In this document: piece after piece, positions 1 through 8,312 of the stretch | Position numbering within the stretch: position 1 is the stretch's first letter | Layout: each line of letters starts with the position of its first letter | Source of the DNA: a virus | Direction: 5' to 3' (one strand) | DNA length: 33,279 nucleotides | IMG/VR virus record: IMGVR_UViG_3300008266_000260 | Span: 1 to 33,279 of that record | The notes under the pieces: generated by a model | The model's database searches: none | What the model saw: only the letters and a program-made list of their open reading frames with translations | What the model was told of the DNA's origin: nothing | Made by a program: the position numbers and the translations under genes

Positions 1-114
1 CATCAAGCCTGGCACCAGGGTGCTGACCCTCGAGTCCGGCTCGGTCTACATCCAGCGCCAGGGCAAGTCGCTCAACGAGTTCATCTTCACGGACACCCAG
101 GCGACCTACGTCAC
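1..114. repeat. Terminal overlap, copy 1 (identical to window end)
   Basis: These bases are identical to the last 114 of the window. The repeat lies inside the tail tubular protein B reading frame and joins it in frame, which fits the overlap of a circular assembly. A true T7-style direct terminal repeat would normally lie between genes. Confidence 0.95.
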
Positions 115-907
115 CAACCGCATCTCGCTGCTATCTGGCCATCTGCTCAAGACCCCGCAGCGCATCGCCATGCGCCGGGCCGCCAGCACCGATGAGTCGG
201 ATCTGCTGATGCTGACCAACGAGGCAGACGGCTCCCTGGCCGTCTTCTCGCTGATGCGCTCGCAGCAGATCACCAGCCCCAGCGAGTTCACCACCGATGG
301 CCGATTCATCGACATCGGCGTGGATGTGACCCAGATCTACTGCGTCACCAAGCGCACCTTCAACAGCGTGGACAGGTACTTCGTGGAGCTGTTCAGCGAC
401 AGCCTGTACACAGACTGCGCCTTCACAGGCGGGTCTGCCGGCGGCGTGGGTTCCGGCCTGCCGCACATCGGCAAGTCGCTGAACGTGATCTGCGACGGCG
501 TGCCCCAGGGCAACGAGACTGTCAGCGCCGGCGGTGCCGTGACCTTCGACCGCGAGAGCGTTACCAGCTACGAGGTGGGCCTGCCCATCACGGTCTACGT
601 CAAGACGATGCCCGTGGACATCAGGCTGCAGACCGGCAACCGGGTGGGCTTCAAGAAGCGGATCGTTGAGATCAACGCGGTGGTCAAGGACACCCAGCAC
701 CTGCTGGTCAACAACCAGCCGGTGGCTTTCCGCTTGTTCGACAACCCGCTACTGGATGCACCCGAGCCTACCTTCACCGGCATCAAGCGCGTCAACGGCG
801 TGCTGGGCTACAGCCGCGAGCAGGCCATCGAGGTGTCCCAGAACCTGCCCCTGAAGATGACGCTGCTGGGCCTTGATTACCGTGTGGCAGTCCACGCAGG
901 AACCTAA
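1..907 (+). CDS. Tail tubular protein B-like (nozzle), C-terminal part
   Basis: This is the C-terminal continuation of the gene that begins at 31853. The frame entering the window edge (IKPGTRVLTLESG) is exactly the frame leaving the right end. Joined across the circle the protein is about 739 residues, close to the size of the T7 gp12 nozzle family. Its predicted role is the distal part of the short tail, through which DNA leaves. It ends two bases before the first internal virion protein, as expected in the tail-to-ejection-protein order of podoviruses. The sequence has no signal peptide or membrane segment and looks beta-rich. The family call rests mainly on the N-terminal part and on gene order. 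Confidence 0.8.
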   Translation, partial: IKPGTRVLTLESGSVYIQRQGKSLNEFIFTDTQATYVTNRISLLSGHLLKTPQRIAMRRAASTDESDLLMLTNEADGSLAVFSLMRSQQITSPSEFTTDGRFIDIGVDVTQIYCVTKRTFNSVDRYFVELFSDSLYTDCAFTGGSAGGVGSGLPHIGKSLNVICDGVPQGNETVSAGGAVTFDRESVTSYEVGLPITVYVKTMPVDIRLQTGNRVGFKKRIVEINAVVKDTQHLLVNNQPVAFRLFDNPLLDAPEPTFTGIKRVNGVLGYSREQAIEVSQNLPLKMTLLGLDYRVAVHAGT

Positions 908-909
908 CC

Positions 910-1623
910 ATGGCAACTACACCACCAGTACTCGGATCCGCGCAGGCCATCGGCGGGATGCTGGATGCCTACGCATCCTCGGAGATGCAGCGGGCCTCGG
1001 CCATCCAGCAGCAAACAGGCTACCTGTTGCAGGCACGCGACACTCTGGCCGTGGCCGAGGTGCGTGCCGACCTGGATGAAACCTATGCCGCCGTGCAGAC
1101 GGGCCGGATCCTGCAAAAGGCAGAAGCTGACGCCCGCAACTGGCAGATCGCCGGCAACACCCTGATGCGGAACATGAGGCAGACCAATGCTGCCTTGCGT
1201 GCCCGTGCGGCGGCCAGCGGCGTGGCCCTGGGCTCCGGCTCGATTGAGGACGTTCAGCTGGAGAACGTGGCCGCAGCCATGCGCGATGTTGATGTCACAG
1301 ACCTCAATGCCCTGTCTGCCCGTGTGCTTGGCTTTGAGGATGCGATGGGTCTGGTTCAGTCCACGCAGCTGCAGAACACTCTCAACCTGTTCCAGGCCCA
1401 GCGTCAGTCCGGCCAGTACAACCAGGCCGCAGCTGCTTCCCGCCAGGCGGGCGGGATGCTGGCCAACTTCACCCTGGCGCGTGGCGTGATGAACCTGGCT
1501 AAGGCCGACCCGTTTGCAGAAGTCGGGATGACGCAGCGGGCGAAGGATCGTGAATTCAGGGCAGCCTACTACGGGCCGCAGGATCCGCTCGCCAACTGGC
1601 GGCGCTACGGCAGAGAGGATTAA
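910..1623 (+). CDS. Internal virion protein (gp14-like position)
   Basis: A 237-residue protein rich in Ala, Gln and Arg, largely helical, with a long predicted coiled region (residues about 25-110). It contains the stretch RARAAASGVALGSGS (about 98-112), a pattern seen in small internal virion proteins of T7-like podoviruses. It lies directly after the nozzle gene and before three large virion proteins, the usual place of the first ejection protein, which in T7 helps build the channel across the outer membrane. No enzymatic motif is visible. It starts 2 bases after the previous stop, with the gene body of the nozzle supplying the ribosome site. Function is inferred from position and composition. 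Confidence 0.65.
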   Translation: MATTPPVLGSAQAIGGMLDAYASSEMQRASAIQQQTGYLLQARDTLAVAEVRADLDETYAAVQTGRILQKAEADARNWQIAGNTLMRNMRQTNAALRARAAASGVALGSGSIEDVQLENVAAAMRDVDVTDLNALSARVLGFEDAMGLVQSTQLQNTLNLFQAQRQSGQYNQAAAASRQAGGMLANFTLARGVMNLAKADPFAEVGMTQRAKDREFRAAYYGPQDPLANWRRYGRED

Positions 1624-1626
1624 TAG

Positions 1627-3390
1627 ATGGCAACTGGGCGCATTGAATCTGGCCGTGTAGACATCCGCGGCCCCGGCTCCTCCCCCATGCAGCGCGTGGG
1701 TGTGGGGGAGGTCAACTTTGTGGGGCCGCGTGTCGCTGCACAGGGGGCTGGCCAGATCGCTGAGGCGCTCGACCGCATGAGCGCCAACCTGTTCCAGGAT
1801 TCATTCAGGCAGCGGGAGAAGGAAGGCTTGCAGTTCGCTGCCGAGAACCCGCCCACGCCTGACCAGATCGAGGCCGCCAAGAATGGCAGGCTGGACGATC
1901 TGGATCTGGGTGCCAACCCGGTCAGCGTGTTCCAGCAGGCCGTCCGAAAGTCCCGCGCCCTGCAGCTGTCTCAAGCCTTTGAGATGGAAGGCAGTCAGGA
2001 GCTGGTGCGGCTGCTGGAGCTGGTCAAGCTCGGCGATGTCACCCCGGATCAGATCCTCACCAAGATCAACACCATGACCGAGGGGCTCGGTCGCACGCTG
2101 GCCAAGATCGACCCGGACGCTGCCTACAAGTTTCGCGCCTCGATGGCTACCAGCGGCAATGCGGTCTACCGTGATGCCGTACAGGCGCATATCAAGCGGG
2201 CCCAGGAGCAGGCGCTCATCAAGGTGGATGAGACATTCCGAAACCGCCGCGATCTTCTGCAGTCCGCAGCCAATGCCGACCCGGCCAACTTCGACCTGGT
2301 TCATGCGCCGACCTTCCTGGCCGACATCAACCGTTACGCGCAGACCTTGAGCAGCCCCGCCCTGCAGTCGCAATATAGCCAGCAGGCACGCGAGGCGATC
2401 AAGAACGCCAAGATCGGCGTGATCGCCAGCAAGCTCAATACCCCGGAGAACGCCAACACCAACCCCATGGCCGTGCTTGACCGCATCCGCAAGGGCGAGC
2501 TGGGTACGCACTCTGCGCTGCTCAAGTCTTTTTTGGAGGGCCCCGGCAAGGATGATGCCGCGATCCAGCAGATCGAGAAGCAGTTCATGGAGTACGTCGG
2601 GAACCATATCCGGCTGCGCGATGACGCTGCGAAGCTGGACAAGACCAACCGGGAGAACAAGGGCAACGACCTGCTGATCGAATACTACCGGCCCAACACG
2701 CCGACAAGTCGCAAGACAGCAATCGCCAACGAGCTGGCAGGTCTTCGCATCCTGTCCATCGAGCAGCTGGAGAAGTTCCTCGACCCCAAGGCCAAGGCCG
2801 CGGACGGGTATGTGGTCGGCGCACTTGAGAACAAGATCATGCTGGGCGAGATCACCGAGCCCGAGGAGCTGAAGCGCCTGTCTGCCCGTGCTGGTTTGAG
2901 CGGTGAGCAGTACCTGCGCCTGAACAGCCAGCTGCGCCAGGGCTTCGACAGGGATCAGGCTGAGGCCCGCAAGTTCCTCAACCGCGTGGCCGGCGTGCCC
3001 GATGTCCAGAGCGTGTTCGCCAGCAAGGACGACGAACACAAGATCGCCAAGGGCGACAAGCTGGTGGGCATCTGGAAGGACAAGATTGAAGCCTTCCGCA
3101 AGTCAAACCCCGGTGTGGCCATCCCGTATTCGCAGCTGGCCCGCGAGGCCGCGCAGAACTACAACGACACCGACCGTGCTGATGCTACGAAGGCGCGGGC
3201 GCGTAACGAGCTGAACAACTTCGTGACCGAGCTTGTCTCCAAGAAGCGCGTACAGCAGGGCTTCGTGATTGACGAGAACACCGATGTGGATGCCCTGGTC
3301 AAGCAGGGCATTCTGAAGATCACCGCCAAGGATGACCAAGCGGACTATGTTCGCAAGCGCATCCAGATCTTGCGTGAAGTGGCGAGGTAA
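1627..3390 (+). CDS. Internal virion protein (gp15-like position), unknown family
   Basis: A 587-residue hydrophilic, mostly helical protein with many Lys, Glu and Gln residues and no signal peptide or obvious membrane span. The N-terminus (MATGRIESGRVDIRGPGS) is Gly/Pro-rich and followed by repeated amphipathic helices. It sits second in the block of four ejection-type proteins, three bases after the previous stop and two before the next start. T7 gp15 (about 750 residues) occupies the same place and has a similar all-helical character, so a periplasmic tunnel or ejection role is the best guess. I see no catalytic motif and recognise no domain, so the product is inferred from context. Confidence 0.6.
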   Translation: MATGRIESGRVDIRGPGSSPMQRVGVGEVNFVGPRVAAQGAGQIAEALDRMSANLFQDSFRQREKEGLQFAAENPPTPDQIEAAKNGRLDDLDLGANPVSVFQQAVRKSRALQLSQAFEMEGSQELVRLLELVKLGDVTPDQILTKINTMTEGLGRTLAKIDPDAAYKFRASMATSGNAVYRDAVQAHIKRAQEQALIKVDETFRNRRDLLQSAANADPANFDLVHAPTFLADINRYAQTLSSPALQSQYSQQAREAIKNAKIGVIASKLNTPENANTNPMAVLDRIRKGELGTHSALLKSFLEGPGKDDAAIQQIEKQFMEYVGNHIRLRDDAAKLDKTNRENKGNDLLIEYYRPNTPTSRKTAIANELAGLRILSIEQLEKFLDPKAKAADGYVVGALENKIMLGEITEPEELKRLSARAGLSGEQYLRLNSQLRQGFDRDQAEARKFLNRVAGVPDVQSVFASKDDEHKIAKGDKLVGIWKDKIEAFRKSNPGVAIPYSQLAREAAQNYNDTDRADATKARARNELNNFVTELVSKKRVQQGFVIDENTDVDALVKQGILKITAKDDQADYVRKRIQILREVAR

Positions 3391-3392
3391 GC

Positions 3393-5249
3393 ATGGCCCT
3401 GAGCAAACTAGAGCAGCAGCTGGTTGACCAGTACACCAACGTCAACTACCCCCGGATGGAGCCCGAGCCGGAGCCGCCGGCAGAGGGCGAGATGCCCTTT
3501 GAGCCCTACCAGGTGGCGCAGGCTGGCCCTGGTGTGACCGGGCCCGGTGGTGCTGCCTTCGGCGTGTTCCCTGGCGCAGGCCGGCGTAGGCCGGAGAACA
3601 ACAGCGACATCGGCCAGCGCATGGTGCAGGGCGCACCCGACTTCGCTGCAGGTGCTGCGCGAGGATTCACCGGGGCGGCGCTCGGCCTTCCTGGTGACGT
3701 TGAGAAGCTGGGCCGGTTCATCTACCGGCTGGCCACCGACAACCAGGGCGGCGGCGTGCTGGACAAGTTTGGCCGGGCCGCGCAGTCGCTGGAGGAGTCT
3801 TCGGTGCTGCCGTCCAGCGAGGATCTGCTCAAGAACGGCTACACCATCCCCGGCACGCAGATCACCCTGCCGCCGCTGCCGGCAGCTGTGCCGCCTGGCA
3901 CACCTGGCATGGGACTCACGCCCCAGCAGCGCGAGACGGCAGCTGGCGCTGGTCAGTTCGTGGGCGAGCTTGTGGGCGACCCGGTGGCCCTGGTCAAGGG
4001 TGGTCAACTTGCCGTGCAAGGTGGCAAGGCTTTGCTGAAGGCTACGGAGAACGTGCCGGTCGGCCTGAGCATCAAGCCGGTAGGCAACCCCGAAGATGCC
4101 CTGCTGATGCCGGTCAAGGTTGCTGGCCGCGAGATCAAGATCCCGGCTGACCAGGCCGCGGTGCTGCAGAAGGCGATCAAGAACCTCACCCCCGAAGAGC
4201 AGGCGAAGTTCCGCTCAGACACGGCGCAGAAGTTCGTGACCATCTTGTCCGAGCTGCCGACGACCAAAGAGTTCGCCGCGGCGGCCATCGGTGGCAAGGC
4301 CAAGAAGGGCTGGTACGAGGGAAGCGCCCAGGCCATCCTGCAGGTGTTCGGCCCTGACGCGCCCCGCTTTGCCGCGCTGCTGTCGGCCACCAGCCCGCAG
4401 ACCAGCGTCGAGTCCAACCTGTTCAACGCGCTGCAGGTCTGGAAGAACTGGACGGCAGCCGGCCGCCCGACCGACCGCGATGCCATCATCAAGGTGATGG
4501 GCGACAGCGTCCAGGGCAACAAGGGCGAGGAGTCGGTGCTGGACGCCTGGATCAACAACAGCGTGCGGGCCCTGTCGTCGGAAGATCCTAGCAAAGTTGT
4601 ACTGTCTGGGCCGAAGGTAAACAGCTTCATGTTGAACCTGCAGGGCAACGTGGACGAAGTTACCAACGATGCCTGGATGGCGGCTTTCTCCCTGGTTGAT
4701 CAGAAGATCTTCAGCGGCAGCCTGACCAAGGGCGGTGACCCCGGCAAGGGGCCCGGCTACCTGGCGATGAATGCCAGGGTGCGGGATACCGCCGCCTACC
4801 TGACCAAGGTGACCGGCGAGACATGGACGCCCGCGGAAGTTCAGGAGACAATCTGGTCTTGGGCGAAGACGCTGTACGAAACCGCCGGTAGTGCTGGCGA
4901 AAGCCGCAGCGCGGTTCAGCTGATCCGCGACAATGCAATCACCGAACAACTGATCGCATCCACCCCTGACTTCAGGACTCTGTTCTATGACGCAAGATTC
5001 CAACCAATCCTTGAGCAAGCCGGGTATGCAGACCAGCTCACCCGACTCCGCGAAGCTACTGGAGCAGCTGATGGCGCAGCAGGAGGCAAAAAACCCCGAG
5101 CTGGCGGCCAAGCAGGCACGCTTGATCCAGGCGCTACGCAACGTCTCAACGAACGAAACGCCAAGCGCCTAGACACCCTGCGAAAGCAGAGGGAGCAAGC
5201 CTCAGCGGAGAAAGCGAAAGTACAAAACCCATCAGGAGGGGTTGAATAA
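3393..5249 (+). CDS. Virion protein with HhH DNA-glycosylase-like domain
   Basis: A 618-residue protein in the ejection-protein block. The N-terminal third is Pro/Gly-rich (for example the segment around 40-75). The middle (about 270-500) looks like an enzyme domain: SPQT at 334-337 followed by an N and W-rich helix, then LSGPKVNSFMLNLQGN with Lys408, then VTNDAW with Asp426. As I recall the family, the helix-hairpin-helix of endonuclease III-type glycosylases has a Lys and an Asp 18 residues apart (K120/D138); the spacing here is also 18. Mycobacteriophage proteins with an SPQ...GPK...VTxDxWA pattern look similar. The C-terminal 100 residues are charged and coiled. The stop overlaps the next start (TAATG). 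Virion location is inferred from context, and glycosylase activity is a hypothesis. Confidence 0.6.
   Translation: MALSKLEQQLVDQYTNVNYPRMEPEPEPPAEGEMPFEPYQVAQAGPGVTGPGGAAFGVFPGAGRRRPENNSDIGQRMVQGAPDFAAGAARGFTGAALGLPGDVEKLGRFIYRLATDNQGGGVLDKFGRAAQSLEESSVLPSSEDLLKNGYTIPGTQITLPPLPAAVPPGTPGMGLTPQQRETAAGAGQFVGELVGDPVALVKGGQLAVQGGKALLKATENVPVGLSIKPVGNPEDALLMPVKVAGREIKIPADQAAVLQKAIKNLTPEEQAKFRSDTAQKFVTILSELPTTKEFAAAAIGGKAKKGWYEGSAQAILQVFGPDAPRFAALLSATSPQTSVESNLFNALQVWKNWTAAGRPTDRDAIIKVMGDSVQGNKGEESVLDAWINNSVRALSSEDPSKVVLSGPKVNSFMLNLQGNVDEVTNDAWMAAFSLVDQKIFSGSLTKGGDPGKGPGYLAMNARVRDTAAYLTKVTGETWTPAEVQETIWSWAKTLYETAGSAGESRSAVQLIRDNAITEQLIASTPDFRTLFYDARFQPILEQAGYADQLTRLREATGAADGAAGGKKPRAGGQAGTLDPGATQRLNERNAKRLDTLRKQREQASAEKAKVQNPSGGVE
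4987..5172 (+). CDS. Possible overprinted small ORF inside virion gene
   Basis: A 61-residue reading frame, shifted relative to the virion gene that contains it. Unlike most shadow frames here, its translation has natural composition: hydrophilic and helix-forming, with few Arg/Pro runs, including KLLEQLMAQQEAKNPELAAK. An AGGA lies about 12 bases before its ATG, which is weak. It covers the segment where the main protein changes from a folded domain to a low-complexity charged tail, so either frame could be the younger one. An independent protein, a frameshift product and chance are all possible. Confidence 0.25.
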   Translation: MTQDSNQSLSKPGMQTSSPDSAKLLEQLMAQQEAKNPELAAKQARLIQALRNVSTNETPSA

Positions 5250-8200
5250 TGGCCGTCCCCAATCAACCCCTTGATCAGCGTCTGTCTGGGATGCTGTCCG
5301 ATGCCGTGCCGTCGGATGCGGCCCCGCCCGCCAACACGGACATGGCTGATGTGGGTGACAGCCAGGTGGTGACCACCGCCGATGACAGCGTGCAGGTCGC
5401 CCAGCTCGGGCCGATCATTGACCTGCTCAAGTCTGGCGGCAAGATGGTGCGCGAGGGCCAGGCCGCCAAAAGGGGCCGGGAAGCCGCCCAGGAGGCCGCA
5501 GGCGCGATCCCGACGGCAAAGCCGCCCGCAGGTGCCCCGACGGTCACGCCGCCTGCTGCAGCCCCCGCAGCGCCCCCGACGGCCACCCCCCGTGCCGACG
5601 CAGTCACCGGCCAGGTCGAGAGGCTGCAGGGCCAGCTGACCCAGATCGAGCAGACCATCGACACCGCAGCGACGGCTGGCACCCCGCCGACCACGCTGAT
5701 GAACCTCAACCGCATCGACGGCCCCGAGGACTTCAAGGCGACGGTGGACGCCCTGGTCAACTCCACCGGGGTGACCACCCAGCGCATGACCTGGGAGGCC
5801 CTGCTGGCCGATGTGAAGAAGAAGGGCCTGGGCACCGAGGTGCTGGGCGACCTGGAGGCAATCCGCGCCAAGTACGGCGAGCTGCCCCAGGATCTGGTGC
5901 GCCTGCGCCTGGCCAGCTACGCCAACAGCAGGGAGTTCTACGATGTCGCCCGGCAGGCCTACCTCAAGCCGGACGATGCCGAGCTGCAGGCCAGGATGCT
6001 GTACCTCCTGAGCCGCCAGAACGCGCTGTTTGAAACCTACAAGCTGGTGGGCACCCGCGGCGCTCAGGGTACTGCTGCCGGTCGGATGCAGATGACCGAG
6101 GGCATGGCCGACCAGGTGCTGGGCCAGCTGCAGATCAAGATCCCGGCGGTCAGCGATGCCGAGATGAAGGCCATGCTGGCCAACCCCCAGGTGGCCCCCA
6201 ACCTCAAGGTGCTGGTCGAGAAGTTCGTGCAGCTCACCGAGGACGGTGCCCGCGAGGGCCTGCTCAACAAGGTGAGCAAGGTGGGCCTGATCCCAGACCT
6301 GTGGGATCGCACCTGGAAGAACGGCCTGCTGTCGGCCACCGGCACGCACATGGTGAACCTGACCAGCAACGCTACATTCCTGGCCAGCACCGTGGCCACC
6401 CGCGCCCTGGCCGGGGCTATCGGCAGCGGCAAGCGGGCCATGGGCCTGGGCGGCGAGGTCGAGATGGGCGAGGCAGGCGCGATGCTGGCCGGCATGATCA
6501 GCTCCTTCCGCGAGGGCCTGAGCCTGGGCTTCACGGCCCTGAAGACCGGCACCACCCGTGAGATGCGCGAGGGCCTGGATCTGATCAGCGATGCCGGCCA
6601 GAAGCTGGAGGGCCAGTACCAGATCTTCGACGCCCGCAACTACGGCATCGAGAACGAGACGCTGGTCAAGGGCATCAACGGCTACGCCAACTTCGTGACC
6701 CTGCTCGGTGGCCGGCCCATCATGGCCATGGACGAGGTCTTCAAGACCATGGGCTTCCGGGCCGAACTGTATGCCCAGGCCTACCGCGCCCAGGCCCAGG
6801 CCCGCCGTGCAGCCCTGGAGGCCGGCAAGTCCGCGGACGAGGCCGAGCTGATCGGCCTGAACCGCATGGCCGAGATCCTGAGCGACCCGCCGGCCAACAT
6901 CGAGGAGGCGGCCACCGACTTCGCCCAGATGATCACCTTCAGCCGCAAGCTGACGGGCGCATCGGCGCAGATCCAGCAGCTCGCCCAGGACAACCTGGTG
7001 GGCCGCATCACCCTGCCCTTCGTGAAGACCCCGATCTGGGTGACCAGCGAGTCCATGCAGCACAGCATGATCGCTCCGCTGTCCTCTCAATGGCGGGCCG
7101 ACTTCGCTGCCGGCGGTGCCAAGCGCGAGCTGGCCATGGCCAAGTGGGGCATGGGCTCGATGCTGATGCTGGGCGTCGGCAGCTATGTGGCCGATGGCCG
7201 GATCACCGGCGGCGGGCCCGGCGACCAGAACCTGCGGAAGATCTACCTCGACAGCGGCTGGCGTCCGTACTCCTTTGTGTTTACCGACAAGGAGTGGGAT
7301 GCCGAGTTCGTGGAATACCTCAAGGGTAAGAACCTCGACCCCAGCATCGGCAAGGACGGCAAGCTGTATGTGCCCTTCCGCGGCATCGACCCCATTGCCG
7401 GCCCGCTGGCCATGATGGCCGACGCGGTCGAATACGGGCGCTACGAGGACAACGAGGACGCGGTGGGCCAATGGGTGCTTGGCGCGACCTGGGGCCTGTA
7501 CAACTACGTCGGCCAGCAACCGTTCCTGACCTCCATCAGCTCGATTGCCGGGGCCTTCAGCCAATCCATCCCCAACCCCAAGCAGGCCTTCCGCGCTGCC
7601 CTGGATCAGCTGGCCTCGACCGCGGTGCAGTACACGGTGGAGGGCTCCCCGGTCGGCGTGTTCTCCAGCGCCAGGGCCATGATCGAGCGCGGCGTGGACA
7701 ACACCAAGCGGATGACCTCCGATTCCCCGGAGCTGCCGACGGTGATTAAGGGTTTCTACGAGGGCTTCAACAAGGTGCTGGCCAAGACCCCGTTCTTGTC
7801 CGAGAACTTGCCCCCGCAGTACGACTACCTGGGCGAGCAGATGACCGACGTTGACCCGGCCAATCCCTGGCTGGCCAGCACCACCGGCATCCGCTTTAGC
7901 TACGCCAAGCAGCGCCCGGCTGACAAGGTGATGATCACCCTGGGGATGTCCGTCAAGAAGCCGGACGCCAACGTCCAGGTGTCCGATGTCAGGGTAAAGC
8001 TGGAGCCCGAGGAATACGCCTGGATGATGGAGCGCCTGGGCAAGGTCACGGACGGCGCAGGCCGCACGCTACCCCAGGCCATCGTGGAGATGGCCAACAG
8101 CCCCGCTTTCTTGAGCGTGGACAAGGCCACCCAGCAGAGCAATATGCGCGAGCTGTACGGCACCTACACCAAGGCCGCCCAGGGCGAGCTGCTGCAGAAC

Positions 8201-8281
8201 AGCCCGTTCTCGGGGGCTGTCCAGCGGCGTATCGAGATGGCCGCAAACCGCCGCCCGAGGGTGGGCATTTACGACCGCTGA
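5249..8281 (+). CDS. Large internal virion / ejection protein (gp16-like position)
   Basis: At 1,010 residues this is the largest protein of the genome and the last of the ejection block. The N-terminus has an Ala/Pro/Thr-rich linker (about 85-125). The C-terminal half has a long helical region with PFVKTPIWVTSES (about 590-602) and WRADFAAGG (about 614-622), a pattern I associate with large virion proteins of podoviruses that often carry a lytic transglycosylase elsewhere. No convincing transglycosylase Glu motif is visible here. Short hydrophobic helices (for example around 635-650) could touch membrane. Its size and place match T7 gp16, which enters the cell first and pulls in the genome. 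It starts by TAATG overlap with the previous gene. Confidence 0.65.
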   Translation: MAVPNQPLDQRLSGMLSDAVPSDAAPPANTDMADVGDSQVVTTADDSVQVAQLGPIIDLLKSGGKMVREGQAAKRGREAAQEAAGAIPTAKPPAGAPTVTPPAAAPAAPPTATPRADAVTGQVERLQGQLTQIEQTIDTAATAGTPPTTLMNLNRIDGPEDFKATVDALVNSTGVTTQRMTWEALLADVKKKGLGTEVLGDLEAIRAKYGELPQDLVRLRLASYANSREFYDVARQAYLKPDDAELQARMLYLLSRQNALFETYKLVGTRGAQGTAAGRMQMTEGMADQVLGQLQIKIPAVSDAEMKAMLANPQVAPNLKVLVEKFVQLTEDGAREGLLNKVSKVGLIPDLWDRTWKNGLLSATGTHMVNLTSNATFLASTVATRALAGAIGSGKRAMGLGGEVEMGEAGAMLAGMISSFREGLSLGFTALKTGTTREMREGLDLISDAGQKLEGQYQIFDARNYGIENETLVKGINGYANFVTLLGGRPIMAMDEVFKTMGFRAELYAQAYRAQAQARRAALEAGKSADEAELIGLNRMAEILSDPPANIEEAATDFAQMITFSRKLTGASAQIQQLAQDNLVGRITLPFVKTPIWVTSESMQHSMIAPLSSQWRADFAAGGAKRELAMAKWGMGSMLMLGVGSYVADGRITGGGPGDQNLRKIYLDSGWRPYSFVFTDKEWDAEFVEYLKGKNLDPSIGKDGKLYVPFRGIDPIAGPLAMMADAVEYGRYEDNEDAVGQWVLGATWGLYNYVGQQPFLTSISSIAGAFSQSIPNPKQAFRAALDQLASTAVQYTVEGSPVGVFSSARAMIERGVDNTKRMTSDSPELPTVIKGFYEGFNKVLAKTPFLSENLPPQYDYLGEQMTDVDPANPWLASTTGIRFSYAKQRPADKVMITLGMSVKKPDANVQVSDVRVKLEPEEYAWMMERLGKVTDGAGRTLPQAIVEMANSPAFLSVDKATQQSNMRELYGTYTKAAQGELLQNSPFSGAVQRRIEMAANRRPRVGIYDR

Positions 8282-8312
8282 CCGTACAATTTTCAACAGG
8301 AAGGATTGAGCC

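Noticed and set aside
4985-7564. 859-codon open frame on the minus strand
   Set aside because: It is antisense to two virion genes, its Gly/Leu/Ala/His-rich translation is typical of shadows of G/C-ending codons, and it lacks a ribosome site and domain patterns.
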